Source: Turneriella parva DSM 21527
GTDB taxonomy: Bacteria; Spirochaetota; Leptospiria; Turneriellales; Turneriellaceae
Length of the DNA stretch: 64,000 nucleotides
Assembly: GCF_000266885.1 (NCBI RefSeq)
Contig: NC_018020.1
Span: 3,100,001-3,164,000, forward strand
Direction of reading: 5' to 3'
Within the stretch, counting starts at the first letter, position 1. Each line of letters opens with the position of its first letter. Positions 1 through 8,700 of the stretch are shown here, piece by piece. The notes under the pieces are model-generated. The model saw nothing but the letters and a program-made list of their open reading frames with translations. It did not search any database and was not told the DNA's origin. Both the position numbers and the translations under genes were made by a program.

Positions 1-43
1 TCGTTTTGCCTCGCGGCGAACGGACACAGTCTTTAAAACGACC

Positions 44-1084
44 ATGGAGCTGTTGCTGGGTTTTCCCTTAAGCCTGGCTTTCGCTCTGGTTCCCATCTAT
101 CTCTACAAATCAAACTTCGATCGCCGCATCTGGCTGTGGAGCGTTGTCGTTGTGACTGGTCTTTTTCTGTTTCTTCCGGGACGCATGCGTGTCGAAGCCT
201 TTTTGCCCGGTGGAGCAGCAATTTTCTATTTTATCTCAGGTGTTTGGGTCGTCGCGCTCAACCCGACGAGTGCAATATTTAAGCTCTTGAATATGCCGCT
301 ACCGACCCGGCGTGAGCTGAAGGCCGAAATTGAGCGTATTCCCGATGTCGAGGGCCGGGTGCAGAAATACCTCTCGCTCACCGTACAATTAAAAAAAATC
401 TGGCAGAAGCGCGATGCATTCTTGTCTGGTTATAACTCCGCACTGCTACTTGTCTTTACCATCGCGTCATCTGTCGTGTCGTTTACCGTGGCGGCCTACG
501 AATACCGGGTGACCGGCGTTTTGAAGCAGATTCTCGACGAGGCGTACAACCAATGGGCGCAGCGCATGCAGGCCGCTGGGCAGCCAATCGTTGATTTTCG
601 CGTGCAGCTGCTCGATTACGCCCCCACGATCATCTTCATATCCAGTTTTACCGCCGTTCTTTGCCTGGGAGTCTTTCTGCGCATTTTTGCGCGCATTCGT
701 TTCAAACAGAATGTGGTGCAGGGGCATATGAGCCTTTTTCGCATACCCGATACCTGGGTGTGGGCGCTTATTGTCTGCGGCGCCGGGTTTGTCGGGGCTC
801 TGCGCGTTGAGGGGCTTAAGCCGCTGATGTTCTATTTTCGCAATGGCCTCATGGTGATGCTCTTCTTATACATGCTGCAGGGTATCGGTGTCGCGGCGCT
901 TTTTTTTGAGGTGCGGCTGATGCCGGCGCACTGGATAGCGCTGGGCGCGATGCTGATAGGCCTGTGGATGCCAGAGCTGATACCGCTCATGGCGATTATT
1001 TTTCTGGCGATTGGGCTGCTTGAGGTCTGGCTTGCCCTGCGGAAAAGGTCTTTACGCCCTGTCACAGACTCCGATTTGAGCTGA
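44..1084 (+). CDS. DUF2232/YybS-like multi-pass membrane protein
   Basis: A 346-residue integral membrane protein with about eight hydrophobic segments (for example residues 4-20, 31-45, 55-72, 135-152, 197-215 and several after 240) and a charged cytoplasmic-looking loop around residues 95-125. No catalytic motif is visible. Length, topology and its position directly 5' of rplI match the DUF2232 (YybS) family, which often sits in the rpsF-ssb-rpsR-rplI neighbourhood; the function of that family is unknown. The stop overlaps the rplI start (TGATG), so the two are probably translationally coupled. The ATG at 44 has no clear Shine-Dalgarno sequence and the frame stays open to the window edge, so the true start may lie upstream. 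Confidence 0.7.
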   Translation: MELLLGFPLSLAFALVPIYLYKSNFDRRIWLWSVVVVTGLFLFLPGRMRVEAFLPGGAAIFYFISGVWVVALNPTSAIFKLLNMPLPTRRELKAEIERIPDVEGRVQKYLSLTVQLKKIWQKRDAFLSGYNSALLLVFTIASSVVSFTVAAYEYRVTGVLKQILDEAYNQWAQRMQAAGQPIVDFRVQLLDYAPTIIFISSFTAVLCLGVFLRIFARIRFKQNVVQGHMSLFRIPDTWVWALIVCGAGFVGALRVEGLKPLMFYFRNGLMVMLFLYMLQGIGVAALFFEVRLMPAHWIALGAMLIGLWMPELIPLMAIIFLAIGLLEVWLALRKRSLRPVTDSDLS

Positions 1085-1527
1085 TGCGCGTTATTCTGAA
1101 ACAAGACATTCCGACACTCGGCCGTGCCGGTGATATTAAAGAAGTAAAAGACGGCTACGCGCGAAACTTTCTGTTTCCCCGTGGGCTCGTCATGAACGCA
1201 ACAGTGCGTTCGGTAAAAGAAAAGGCCTTTCTCGAGCAGGTACAGGCGCGCAAGATCGCGAAGCGCAAAAAGTCGGCTGAAGAACTCGCCGCGCAGCTGA
1301 ATGGCAAAGAAGTCACACTGCAGGCAAAAGTCGGCGAAGATAACAAGCTCTTCGGCAGCATCACGAACATTCAAATTTCTAAGCAACTCGAAGCGATGGG
1401 CTTTCAGGTAGACCGCCGTTCGATTGCACTCGATGACAACATCAAGGCACTCGGCAACTATAAGGTGCAGATCAAGCTTCACGACGGCGTGAACGCCACG
1501 ATTCAGCTGCACGTTGTTGCCGGCTAA
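1084..1527 (+). CDS. rplI: 50S ribosomal protein L9
   Basis: A 147-residue protein of the usual L9 length. The N-terminal rRNA-binding domain begins MRVILKQDIPTLG and continues with the conserved GDIKEVKDGYARNFLFP stretch (residues 17-33). A lysine-rich connecting helix follows (about residues 45-75), then the C-terminal L9 domain. It is a structural protein of the large ribosomal subunit that binds 23S rRNA near the L1 stalk base. It starts inside the stop codon of the preceding membrane-protein gene, and its TAA overlaps the stop of the convergent priA by 3-4 bases, so there is no intergenic terminator between rplI and priA. Confidence 0.97.
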   Translation: MRVILKQDIPTLGRAGDIKEVKDGYARNFLFPRGLVMNATVRSVKEKAFLEQVQARKIAKRKKSAEELAAQLNGKEVTLQAKVGEDNKLFGSITNIQISKQLEAMGFQVDRRSIALDDNIKALGNYKVQIKLHDGVNATIQLHVVAG

Positions 1528-3506
1528 TTGATCTCTCTCGGTTCCAGATCTAAAAAGAGCTGCGTCTTGAAATTTCTGCGGTAGTGGTGTAGCACCGGCA
1601 GAATGCGCGTGGCGTATGTTCTGAGTGCCGCTTCATGCGGTGCCTTAATCAGAAACTGCACCCGATAAACATTTTCAATTTTATTCACCGATGGCAGAGC
1701 CGGGCCTAGCAGTTCAATCGTAGCCGCGGCATCGCTCGCAAAAAGCTGCGCGGTGTTTGCCGGCGCGAGGTCGCCCGCGAGTTTTTCGGCCACACGGTGC
1801 AGATAGTTCTCGTCGTCTGCCGTCATGAGAATGCGCGCGAGGCTCGCAAAGGGCGGGTACTTTGTCTTGCGCCTGATATCCGCCTCGTGCTGATAGAACG
1901 CATCGGCGTCGTGCGCCTGAGCGGCGCGAATCACCGGGTGCTCGGGCGCCATCGTCTGAATCACGACCTCGCCCGGTTTGTGCCGCCCCGATCTGCCGAC
2001 GACCTGAGACAGAAGCTGCCAGGCATTTTCTGAAGCGCGAAAATCTGCGGCGGTGAGCATCTGGTCGATCGCGAGAACTCCTACGAGCGTCACGCCCTCG
2101 ATATCAAAACCTTTTGCGATCATCTGCGTGCCGATGAGAATATCGATGCCGCCATCCCGCATGGTCTGCATGACATCGTCGGCAAACCCGCGTTTGCGTG
2201 CGGTGTCGCGGTCGAGGCGCGCATACGAATAAGAAGAGAACTGGCCATCGAGTATTTCTTCGACCCGCTGAATGCCGCGTCCGGTCAGCTGGCGCGGCGT
2301 GCCGTCGACGGGGCAGGCACGGCTGTAGTCTTGCTGAAAGCCGCATTGGTGGCAGCGCAGCACGTTGTCTTTGTGGTAGGTCAGCGCCACGCTGCATCGG
2401 GGGCATTCGGCAAAGCTTTCGCAGGTCGCGCAGTGCACATGCGTGCTGTGGCCGCGCCGGTTCATGAGCAGCAGAACCTGGTTTTTTTCGCTCAGGTGTT
2501 CGTGCATCTTGTCGTGCAAGAACGGGCCGATGAGCCCCGACTGCACGGTGTAGGGCGGCACAAATACATTCGGCAGGCTTTGACCCGTGGCGCGGTGGCG
2601 AAGCCGGTGCAGCAAAGCCTCGCCGGTTCGCGCGCGCATGAGCGTATCGAGTGTCGGTGTGGCTGAACCGAGCAACAGTTTGGGCGTGAGCGGTCTTTCA
2701 GGCAACTGCTGCCGCAGGCGTGCGACGGTGCGCGTGTCGAACCGAATTTGCCGCATGTCTTTGTACGAGGCATCGTGCTCTTCGTCGATAATAATGAGAC
2801 CCAGGTTCACCGCTGGCAAAAATACGGCCGACCTCGTGCCGATCGCAATCGATGCGCGGCCCGAAATAAAGGCCGCGTGGCTTTTCGCCCTTTCCCCGTC
2901 TGAAAGGCCTGAATGGTACAGCACGGTATGCTCAGGAAAACGCCGCGTCATAATTTCCATGAGCTGACCCGAGAGCGCGATTTCGGGTAGAAGCAGCAGC
3001 ACCTGCTCGCCGCGCTCTAGCGCCGCTTCGATCAGGTACTCATAGATTCGTGTCTTACCTGACCCCGTGACGCCCCAGAGAATGTGTTCGCCGGTTTCGC
3101 CTGCGGATTTGTTCTGAATTGCCTCGACAATCGCCGCCTGCGCCGCGCTGAGTTCGGGCTTTTCGGGCAATGCAGCGGTGAGTCTTTCTGGCAGCTTGGG
3201 CTGGCGTTTCAGATAGGGAGGCAGCATCAGGGGCAGGGCGTCTGCCGCTGATACAAAGTATTGCTCTGCGACCAGGCCGGCGAGCCGCAAAGCGTCGGAG
3301 TTCAAAACCTGAACGGCTGTTTTCGGCTTGAAGTGAAAATGCCCCGGCGTGACGCTATGGTCGTCTGCCGCTCGATCGAGCACGACGACAACGCCCTGAT
3401 CGCTTTCAAGCCTGTGGCCGGTGAGTAACGCTATTTCGGGTTCGATATCGGCGAATAGAATCTGCGGATGTTCTGTTTCCGCCCCGACGAAGAGGCGGCA
3501 GATCAC
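1524..3506 (-). CDS. priA: Primosomal protein N' (replication restart helicase PriA)
   Basis: A 660-residue superfamily 2 DNA helicase that reloads the replisome at stalled forks. It has an N-terminal DNA-binding part (about 1-110), Walker A GVTGSGKT at 145-152, a DEEH box near 240, and a cysteine-rich zinc-binding insertion (about 358-400) with the CATC, CPRC and CHQC pairs expected of PriA. Helicase motifs V and VI follow, including GTQMIAKGFD and QVVGRSGR. It is somewhat shorter than E. coli PriA (about 730 residues), mainly at the N terminus. The start overlaps the rimO stop by 4 bp, placing priA at the end of the lolA-rodZ-rimO-priA run. Confidence 0.95.
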   Translation of the reverse strand: MICRLFVGAETEHPQILFADIEPEIALLTGHRLESDQGVVVVLDRAADDHSVTPGHFHFKPKTAVQVLNSDALRLAGLVAEQYFVSAADALPLMLPPYLKRQPKLPERLTAALPEKPELSAAQAAIVEAIQNKSAGETGEHILWGVTGSGKTRIYEYLIEAALERGEQVLLLLPEIALSGQLMEIMTRRFPEHTVLYHSGLSDGERAKSHAAFISGRASIAIGTRSAVFLPAVNLGLIIIDEEHDASYKDMRQIRFDTRTVARLRQQLPERPLTPKLLLGSATPTLDTLMRARTGEALLHRLRHRATGQSLPNVFVPPYTVQSGLIGPFLHDKMHEHLSEKNQVLLLMNRRGHSTHVHCATCESFAECPRCSVALTYHKDNVLRCHQCGFQQDYSRACPVDGTPRQLTGRGIQRVEEILDGQFSSYSYARLDRDTARKRGFADDVMQTMRDGGIDILIGTQMIAKGFDIEGVTLVGVLAIDQMLTAADFRASENAWQLLSQVVGRSGRHKPGEVVIQTMAPEHPVIRAAQAHDADAFYQHEADIRRKTKYPPFASLARILMTADDENYLHRVAEKLAGDLAPANTAQLFASDAAATIELLGPALPSVNKIENVYRVQFLIKAPHEAALRTYATRILPVLHHYRRNFKTQLFLDLEPREIN

Positions 3507-4852
3507 GGGTTTGAAACAAGTTCGCCCAAAAACGAATATTCTGTATATGCCTTGAGTTCGACGAGTGGCATGTCGCCGACTTTGAGAGGCGAAACCGGGC
3601 TCTGCGTTACGGTAACGATTTCATCGCTTTCAGGTGCATCGTGTGCACGGCGCAGCGTCACTTCGCCCCCTGCGATTTCGTCGACGAGCATGCGCTCGCG
3701 CCTGCCGATGAGGCCCAATGCGTATTCTTTGCGGCGGTTCAGGTGCAGCTCGCGCAGTTCATTCATGCGCTCATATTTCACGGTGTCGGTCAGAGTCTCG
3801 GCGAGCTTGTCGCCTGCACTCGTGCCGGCCTCGTGTGAATAGCGAAACAGCGCCAGTTTGTCGATACGGTGCCCGGTCACAAAGTCTTTCAGCATTTCGA
3901 AATCGCTCTGCTCTTCGCCGGGAAAACCCACTATAAAAGAAGTGCGGATTTCAAAGTCTTCTGCGATATTCTGCGCTTCGCCAATAATTTCGCTGAAAAG
4001 CCCCGTGTCAGAAGGCCGTTTCATCGCCGTCAGCACCCGCGGCGAAACGTGCTGAAATGGAATATCGAGGTAGGGCGTCAGTTTAGGGTACTTGCGCCAC
4101 AGCTGCAGAAGTTCAGGCACGCGCCGGTCAGGGAAAAGGTATTGCAGGCGAATCCATTCGATGCCGGGCTTCGCCGACAGGTGCGCGATCACCTCTTCGA
4201 GCGCCGCAACGCCCTGGCTGATCGTGTCTTGGCTCACCAAGACAACCTCGCGAATCGGCACGGTATCGCCGCGCAATGCCTGTTCGTCGCCAAGTTGGGT
4301 TTCGACATCTTTCACAGGGTAAGTGACGAGCTTGCCGCGTATTGTGGGTATAATGCAGAAAGCGCATTTGCGGTCACACCCCTGCGCAATGCGCAGCCAG
4401 GTGAAGGGGCGCAGGCAGTCGGCGTTCGTCGATTGTAGCTCGTTTTGCAGAGCCGCAGCATGACCCGATGGCTCCACATTGAACTTTTCTGTGATGAGCG
4501 CCCCGACTTCGTGGTAGCGCTGCGTGCCGATCGTAAAATCGAGTTCAGGTATATCTTGTTTTACCGCCTCAGAGAAGCGCTCGACAAAGCAGCCGACGAG
4601 GCCTACCTTCATATTCGGTGATTTTTTCTCTTTAACCTTGAGGGCGTTGAAGACCGTCTGAATCGTCTCTTCTTGCGCCTCGCGTATAAAAGAACAGCTG
4701 TTGATAAGAAAAAAATCGGCGGCTTCGGCCTTTTTCGCCTCATGCATGCCGAGGCGCAGCAGCGAGGTGCGCATGCGCCGCGAGTCTACCCGGTTTTTGG
4801 GGCAGCCGAGGGTCTCGATGTGAAACGACAGGTCTGCGGCTGATTTCTTCAT
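3503..4852 (-). CDS. rimO: Ribosomal protein S12 methylthiotransferase RimO
   Basis: A radical-SAM methylthiotransferase of 449 residues that modifies the conserved aspartate of ribosomal protein S12. The N-terminal MTTase domain carries the RimO-type GCPKNRVDS signature with Cys17, Cys53 and Cys88 as auxiliary [4Fe-4S] ligands. The radical-SAM CxxxCxxC is at Cys159/163/166 (CDRKCAFC). A C-terminal TRAM domain follows (about 375-449). The GCPKN signature favours RimO over the tRNA enzyme MiaB. It lies between the rodZ-like gene (49 bp gap holding a perfect inverted repeat) and priA (4 bp overlap). Confidence 0.95.
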   Translation of the reverse strand: MKKSAADLSFHIETLGCPKNRVDSRRMRTSLLRLGMHEAKKAEAADFFLINSCSFIREAQEETIQTVFNALKVKEKKSPNMKVGLVGCFVERFSEAVKQDIPELDFTIGTQRYHEVGALITEKFNVEPSGHAAALQNELQSTNADCLRPFTWLRIAQGCDRKCAFCIIPTIRGKLVTYPVKDVETQLGDEQALRGDTVPIREVVLVSQDTISQGVAALEEVIAHLSAKPGIEWIRLQYLFPDRRVPELLQLWRKYPKLTPYLDIPFQHVSPRVLTAMKRPSDTGLFSEIIGEAQNIAEDFEIRTSFIVGFPGEEQSDFEMLKDFVTGHRIDKLALFRYSHEAGTSAGDKLAETLTDTVKYERMNELRELHLNRRKEYALGLIGRRERMLVDEIAGGEVTLRRAHDAPESDEIVTVTQSPVSPLKVGDMPLVELKAYTEYSFLGELVSNP

Positions 4853-4873
4853 ATTCTGCCCTCAATCTACACC

Positions 4874-4900
4874 ATTTTGGGCTGCCTGGCAGCCCAAAAT
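4874..4900. repeat. Perfect inverted repeat between rodZ-like gene and rimO
   Basis: Two 13-bp arms, ATTTTGGGCTGCC and its exact complement, are separated by one base. The repeat fills most of the 49-bp gap between two minus-strand genes. On both strands the T run lies on the 5' arm and the A run on the 3' arm, opposite to an intrinsic terminator, so it is more likely an attenuating or RNA-processing hairpin or a small dispersed palindrome. Confidence 0.6.
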
Positions 4901-4901
4901 A

Positions 4902-6017
4902 TCAAGCATCTTTAATGACGATCTTAAATTTCGACTGCTCGACCGGGTCGCGCATCTTGCGAATAATCTTGTTGGCGACTGCGCCTTTCTTGCCAAAAAC
5001 CTCGGGCTTGCCGTTCACGCTCAGATTGACATCGCCTGCATCGCCGACCTTAATCTGTATGCTGTCGTTGGCCTCCCACAGAAGGTGGGTGCCGCGCAGT
5101 ACGAGGCCGCGCTTAACGGGTTTGCCATCGACGAAGGCCTCGATATAGGTGTCTCCCGTGAGGGTGCCTTCGAGGCGAATCAGAAAATTATCAGGGTTTG
5201 AAACGCGCACTTCGGTCTGGTTTTCACCTTCAGCAGGCTGAACCTCTTCGCCGAGGTCGATGACGATCTTGGCATTGTTTGCCGTCACGCCTGAAAGCGT
5301 CGCCTTGAACTTTCTCGGTATTGCCGGGTCTTCAAGGTCTATCGGCTCTTCTTCTTTGAGTGTGTATTTCTTGCGACCGGGGTATACCTCTAATTCAACT
5401 TTGTAGTTGCCGGTTTTTTCGTCTGAAATGATGTCTCTGAGCACAAGAAAAACTTCTGTATTCTGAACCGAAAAACTGATCGCGCGGCCTTTTTTGATAA
5501 TCTGCGGGCTCGGCCGGCCCGGCTGCAGTTTCACGTGGTCTGATTCGACTTCGGGTACAGTGTTCGAGTTCTTGGTGAAGCCCGTCACGGTATTCGAAGC
5601 GGCTTCGTTGCCCGGGGTCACAGTCTGCTTGTCTGAACTCAAATGGCTGACGAGCATGACGATACCTGCAATGACAATCACGGCCACCGGGATGATGATG
5701 AGTGGCTTTGCAAACTTCTCGACATAGTCGCTGATCTGAACCGTAGGCTGCATCAGCTCGTGCAGCGGCGTTTCTGTTTCTGTGAGCTGCGAGCCTTTGT
5801 AGAGACGCTTCACATGCTCAGGATCAACGTCGAGGTAAACGGCGTAGCTCGCGAGAAATCCCAATGCATAGGTTTCGCCGGGAAAAACCAGGTAGTTGTC
5901 GTCTTCGATCGCCTGAAGGTGGCGCGACGTGATTTTTGTGTCGTCTGCTGCCTGCCTGATCGAGATGCGTTTTTCTTCACGCGTTTTTCTTAATAGTGCG
6001 CCTGCGGTCATTACCAT
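4902..6017 (-). CDS. RodZ-like helix-turn-helix membrane protein
   Basis: A 371-residue bitopic protein. Residues 5-72 form a Cro/CI-type HTH_25 domain (LLRKTREEKRISIRQAADDT, then a conserved FPGETYALGFLASYA stretch) as in RodZ. One transmembrane helix spans about 105-125, and a beta-rich domain of about 240 residues lies outside. RodZ links MreB to the elongation machinery and shapes rod or helical cells; that role here follows from the family. The first codon overlaps the lolA stop (TAATG), and a second Met at codon 3 is an alternative start. The periplasmic part is longer than in many RodZ proteins and I could not match it to a named domain. Confidence 0.82.
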   Translation of the reverse strand: MVMTAGALLRKTREEKRISIRQAADDTKITSRHLQAIEDDNYLVFPGETYALGFLASYAVYLDVDPEHVKRLYKGSQLTETETPLHELMQPTVQISDYVEKFAKPLIIIPVAVIVIAGIVMLVSHLSSDKQTVTPGNEAASNTVTGFTKNSNTVPEVESDHVKLQPGRPSPQIIKKGRAISFSVQNTEVFLVLRDIISDEKTGNYKVELEVYPGRKKYTLKEEEPIDLEDPAIPRKFKATLSGVTANNAKIVIDLGEEVQPAEGENQTEVRVSNPDNFLIRLEGTLTGDTYIEAFVDGKPVKRGLVLRGTHLLWEANDSIQIKVGDAGDVNLSVNGKPEVFGKKGAVANKIIRKMRDPVEQSKFKIVIKDA

Positions 6018-6706
6018 TACTCCGTAGTGAGGGGATTATCGACAATCTTCACGTTGTCGGGTTCTTTGAACTGGAACAGTTTTGCGTCGATCACCGGATT
6101 CAGCTTTATATTCGAAAAGGTCAGTTCAACGCTGCGGCCGCTCGGCGAAGACGCACGCATTTTGTGTATCAGATAACTTTCTGTTTCAACGAGCAGCGTA
6201 ATTTTGTCGTAGCCGCCGGTAATTTCTTTTTCTTTGAGCTCAAGTATGTAGTACTTGCCGCCGTCGGTTTCGCGCGGTTGCTCAGGTTTGTCAAAACGGT
6301 AATGATAGCGGCGAAACAGGTTGCTGAGGCCCTCGGCAGTGCCGGCGCTGTAGAGTGACTTGCCGTCTTTGTCTTTGTTCTTGAGCGGCTGCTTGCCGAC
6401 TGCCTTCAGGCGCGCTACGTAAACATACAGCATCTGCCCATTGCTGACGATCACGTCACCCGCGGGCTGGCTGAAGGTGAAATTGAGCTTGCCGCCTTCG
6501 CCATAAGTTGCGACCCCCGAGCTCACGCGCGTTTTATTCGTGTCTTTTATGCTCAGCGAAAAATCTGCCTGGTAACCTTTCAGCGCCTTGAATTTCGCCT
6601 GCATCTGGCGCGCAACATCAGAAGGATGTATAAAGCTATCGGCCCGCGGCGCGCCCGAAGGCAGCGCCGCAACGAATAATATGGGTATCAGAAGCAGTTT
6701 TTTCAT
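6017..6706 (-). CDS. lolA: Periplasmic outer-membrane lipoprotein carrier (LolA-like)
   Basis: A 229-residue secreted protein: signal peptide at about 1-22 (MKKLLLIPILFVAALPSGA followed by a cleavage-compatible PRADS). The mature part has the LolA pattern: an N-terminal helix with LKGYQADFSLSI, then a half-barrel whose strands include GKLNFTFSQP and GDVIVSNGQMLYVY, and a C-terminal VELTFSNIKLNP segment. LolA carries lipoproteins from the LolCDE complex across the periplasm, fitting a genome rich in lipoproteins. It is the first gene of the minus run lolA - rodZ-like - rimO - priA, divergent from the ctpA-type gene across a 128-bp gap. Confidence 0.85.
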   Translation of the reverse strand: MKKLLLIPILFVAALPSGAPRADSFIHPSDVARQMQAKFKALKGYQADFSLSIKDTNKTRVSSGVATYGEGGKLNFTFSQPAGDVIVSNGQMLYVYVARLKAVGKQPLKNKDKDGKSLYSAGTAEGLSNLFRRYHYRFDKPEQPRETDGGKYYILELKEKEITGGYDKITLLVETESYLIHKMRASSPSGRSVELTFSNIKLNPVIDAKLFQFKEPDNVKIVDNPLTTE

Positions 6707-6834
6707 GGTATATTAGGGTGGTAAACGATTTGAAAAAGTGATTGAGAAACAGGCTGTCAAACAATATCAACCTGCAGAATCAAAAGTGATTGACCGAGAA
6801 TCCTGATGTAACGATGGCACCTAAGACGTAAATC

Positions 6835-8223
6835 ATGAGCACTAAAACCCCTTCCGCTGTAGCGGATCGCCGAAAAAAAATCTTAGGCCTTGCCATCTGC
6901 CTCGTTCTGTTTACCGCCGCCACTGCCGGCCAGATGGACGCGAATGCGAAGAAAGAAATTTCAGAAGAGGGGCTGACCGAACTTTTTAACGCCGCGCTCT
7001 TTCACGTGCGCAACGATTATGTCGACGATGTCTCGCGCCAGCAGCTGCTGTTCGGGGCAATTCGTGGCATGCTCGGCGCGCTCGACGACGCGCACACCCG
7101 CTTCATGACTGCAGAAGAAACGACTGAGCTGCAGACTGAGATGCGGGGCAACTTTGGTGGTTTGGGAATCGAAATTTCGCAGCGTGACAACGTGCTGACC
7201 GTGGTCTCTCCGATTGACGGTACGCCGGCGATGCGCGCGGGCATAAAGCCCGGTGACAAAATTATTGAAATTGATAAAAAGACGACGCGTGATGTTTCGC
7301 TCAGCGACGCGGTAAAGCAACTGCGCGGCAAACCAGGCACCTCGGTCAACATCAGCGTCGTGCGCGAGGGTGAAGACGAGATGCTGTCATTCGACCTCGT
7401 GCGCGAAGTCATCAAGATTCAGGTTGTTACCTCTGAATACCTCGAAAAAGAAAAACTCGGTTATGTGCGCCTGAAGCAGTTCAACCAGACTGCCACCGAA
7501 GATCTGGCCAAGGCTCTTGCAGACTTCAAAAAGAAGAAGGTCAAAGGGCTCATTCTTGACCTGCGCTGGAACCCCGGCGGACTGCTAGATGCCGCGCACC
7601 GCATCAGCAATTTCTTCATTAAATCGGGAGTAATCGTCTCGACGCGCGGGCGCAAGAAAGAGCTCGACCGCGTCTTTAACGCCGACCCCTCGGCGGCGAT
7701 AGCTGCCGATATGCCGCTCATCATTCTTGCCAACGAAGGTTCGGCTTCGGCGAGCGAAATTGTCACCGGCGCAATCAAAGACCATAAACGCGGCAAGTTT
7801 ATCGGCGTGAAAACGTTCGGCAAAGGTTCGGTGCAGAATGTGATCAGCATGATGTACGGTACCTCAATGGCGCTGACGATTCAGAAATATTACACTCCTT
7901 CTGGTGTTTCGATTCACAAGAAGGGCATAGAGCCCGATATCACGGTACCGGCGCTCGATTTCAACAAAGACGACCGCCGCCATTATAAAGAGATCAAAGA
8001 GAAGAAGATTCTGCAGGATTTCGTAAAGGAAAACAAGGCCTATACGCCCGATACGGTGAAAAAGTTTCAGAAATTGCTCGCTGCAAAGGGCCTTGCCCTG
8101 AGCGACTATGCCGCGAAGCGCACTCTGAAAGATGAACTGACGAAAGGTGAGCCGCGCCAGACGATCGATCTTGAATTTGACGTGCAGTTGCAGCGGGCCA
8201 TCGACGAGATGAAAAAAATCTGA
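6835..8223 (+). CDS. S41 family carboxy-terminal processing protease
   Basis: A 462-residue periplasmic serine protease of the CtpA/Prc type. An N-terminal signal or anchor helix (about 14-33) is followed by an S41 N-terminal helical region, a PDZ domain (about 108-190, with GGLGIEI and IKPGDKIIEID) and the peptidase core. The catalytic dyad is Ser305 in GSASASEI and Lys330 in TFGKGSVQ, 25 residues apart as in Prc. Such enzymes trim C termini of exported proteins or cut peptidoglycan hydrolases. It stands alone, divergent from lolA, with a 91-bp gap before the STAS gene. Which CtpA/B subgroup it belongs to cannot be decided by eye. Confidence 0.93.
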   Translation: MSTKTPSAVADRRKKILGLAICLVLFTAATAGQMDANAKKEISEEGLTELFNAALFHVRNDYVDDVSRQQLLFGAIRGMLGALDDAHTRFMTAEETTELQTEMRGNFGGLGIEISQRDNVLTVVSPIDGTPAMRAGIKPGDKIIEIDKKTTRDVSLSDAVKQLRGKPGTSVNISVVREGEDEMLSFDLVREVIKIQVVTSEYLEKEKLGYVRLKQFNQTATEDLAKALADFKKKKVKGLILDLRWNPGGLLDAAHRISNFFIKSGVIVSTRGRKKELDRVFNADPSAAIAADMPLIILANEGSASASEIVTGAIKDHKRGKFIGVKTFGKGSVQNVISMMYGTSMALTIQKYYTPSGVSIHKKGIEPDITVPALDFNKDDRRHYKEIKEKKILQDFVKENKAYTPDTVKKFQKLLAAKGLALSDYAAKRTLKDELTKGEPRQTIDLEFDVQLQRAIDEMKKI

Positions 8224-8314
8224 TCACCCGGTCAGACATTGAAATATGTTTTTTGATTGACGATAAAAAACGCGTTAAGGATGCGTTTAATAATACCTAA
8301 CCGGAGCAAATACC

Positions 8315-8650
8315 ATGGAAATCAGCCAGAGAGAAAAAGACGCCATCACGATACTCGACATTCAGGGTGAAATTGACCTGTATAACGCGCCTGAGATCAA
8401 AGACATTATCCAGAAGCTGATTGAAGCTCAAAAATATAATGTAATCATCAACCTCGAAAAGGTGTCGTACATCGACTCGTCGGGTATTGGTGCGCTGATT
8501 TCAAGCCTTTCGAACCTCAAGAAATATCAGGGTGGCCTCAAAATCATCAACGTCTATGCTTCGGTCAAAAAAGTGTTCGAACTCACCAAACTCACTAGCT
8601 TCTTTGAAATCTACGAATCAGAGGGCGAAGCCCTGGCGAAATTCAAATAA
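8315..8650 (+). CDS. STAS-domain anti-sigma factor antagonist
   Basis: A 111-residue single-domain STAS protein. It starts EISQREKDAITILDIQGEIDLYNAPEI and carries the DSSGIGAL motif at 54-61, whose serine (Ser55/Ser56) is the usual phosphorylation site in SpoIIAA/RsbV proteins. These proteins bind anti-sigma kinases when unphosphorylated and so free a partner sigma factor; leptospires carry several. No cognate kinase or phosphatase lies next to it. A good ribosome-binding site (GGAG, eight bases upstream of ATG) supports the start. The upstream gap has an imperfect AAACGC/GCGTTT hairpin at about 8268-8288 and no confident promoter. Confidence 0.92.
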   Translation: MEISQREKDAITILDIQGEIDLYNAPEIKDIIQKLIEAQKYNVIINLEKVSYIDSSGIGALISSLSNLKKYQGGLKIINVYASVKKVFELTKLTSFFEIYESEGEALAKFK

Positions 8651-8700
8651 TGATGGCCGCGAACGCAGCCTATTCTAACCTCTCAAACTCTGGAGTCTAC

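Noticed and set aside
1797-2033. Plus-strand ORFs inside priA, and similar antisense frames in mfd, secA and elsewhere
   Set aside because: They mirror long minus-strand genes with strong family motifs and have no start signals or recognisable domains.
6707-6834. Promoters in the lolA/ctpA divergent gap
   Set aside because: Candidate TTGAGA/TATCAA and TTGACA elements were found but with weak -10 boxes on both strands, so none is reported.
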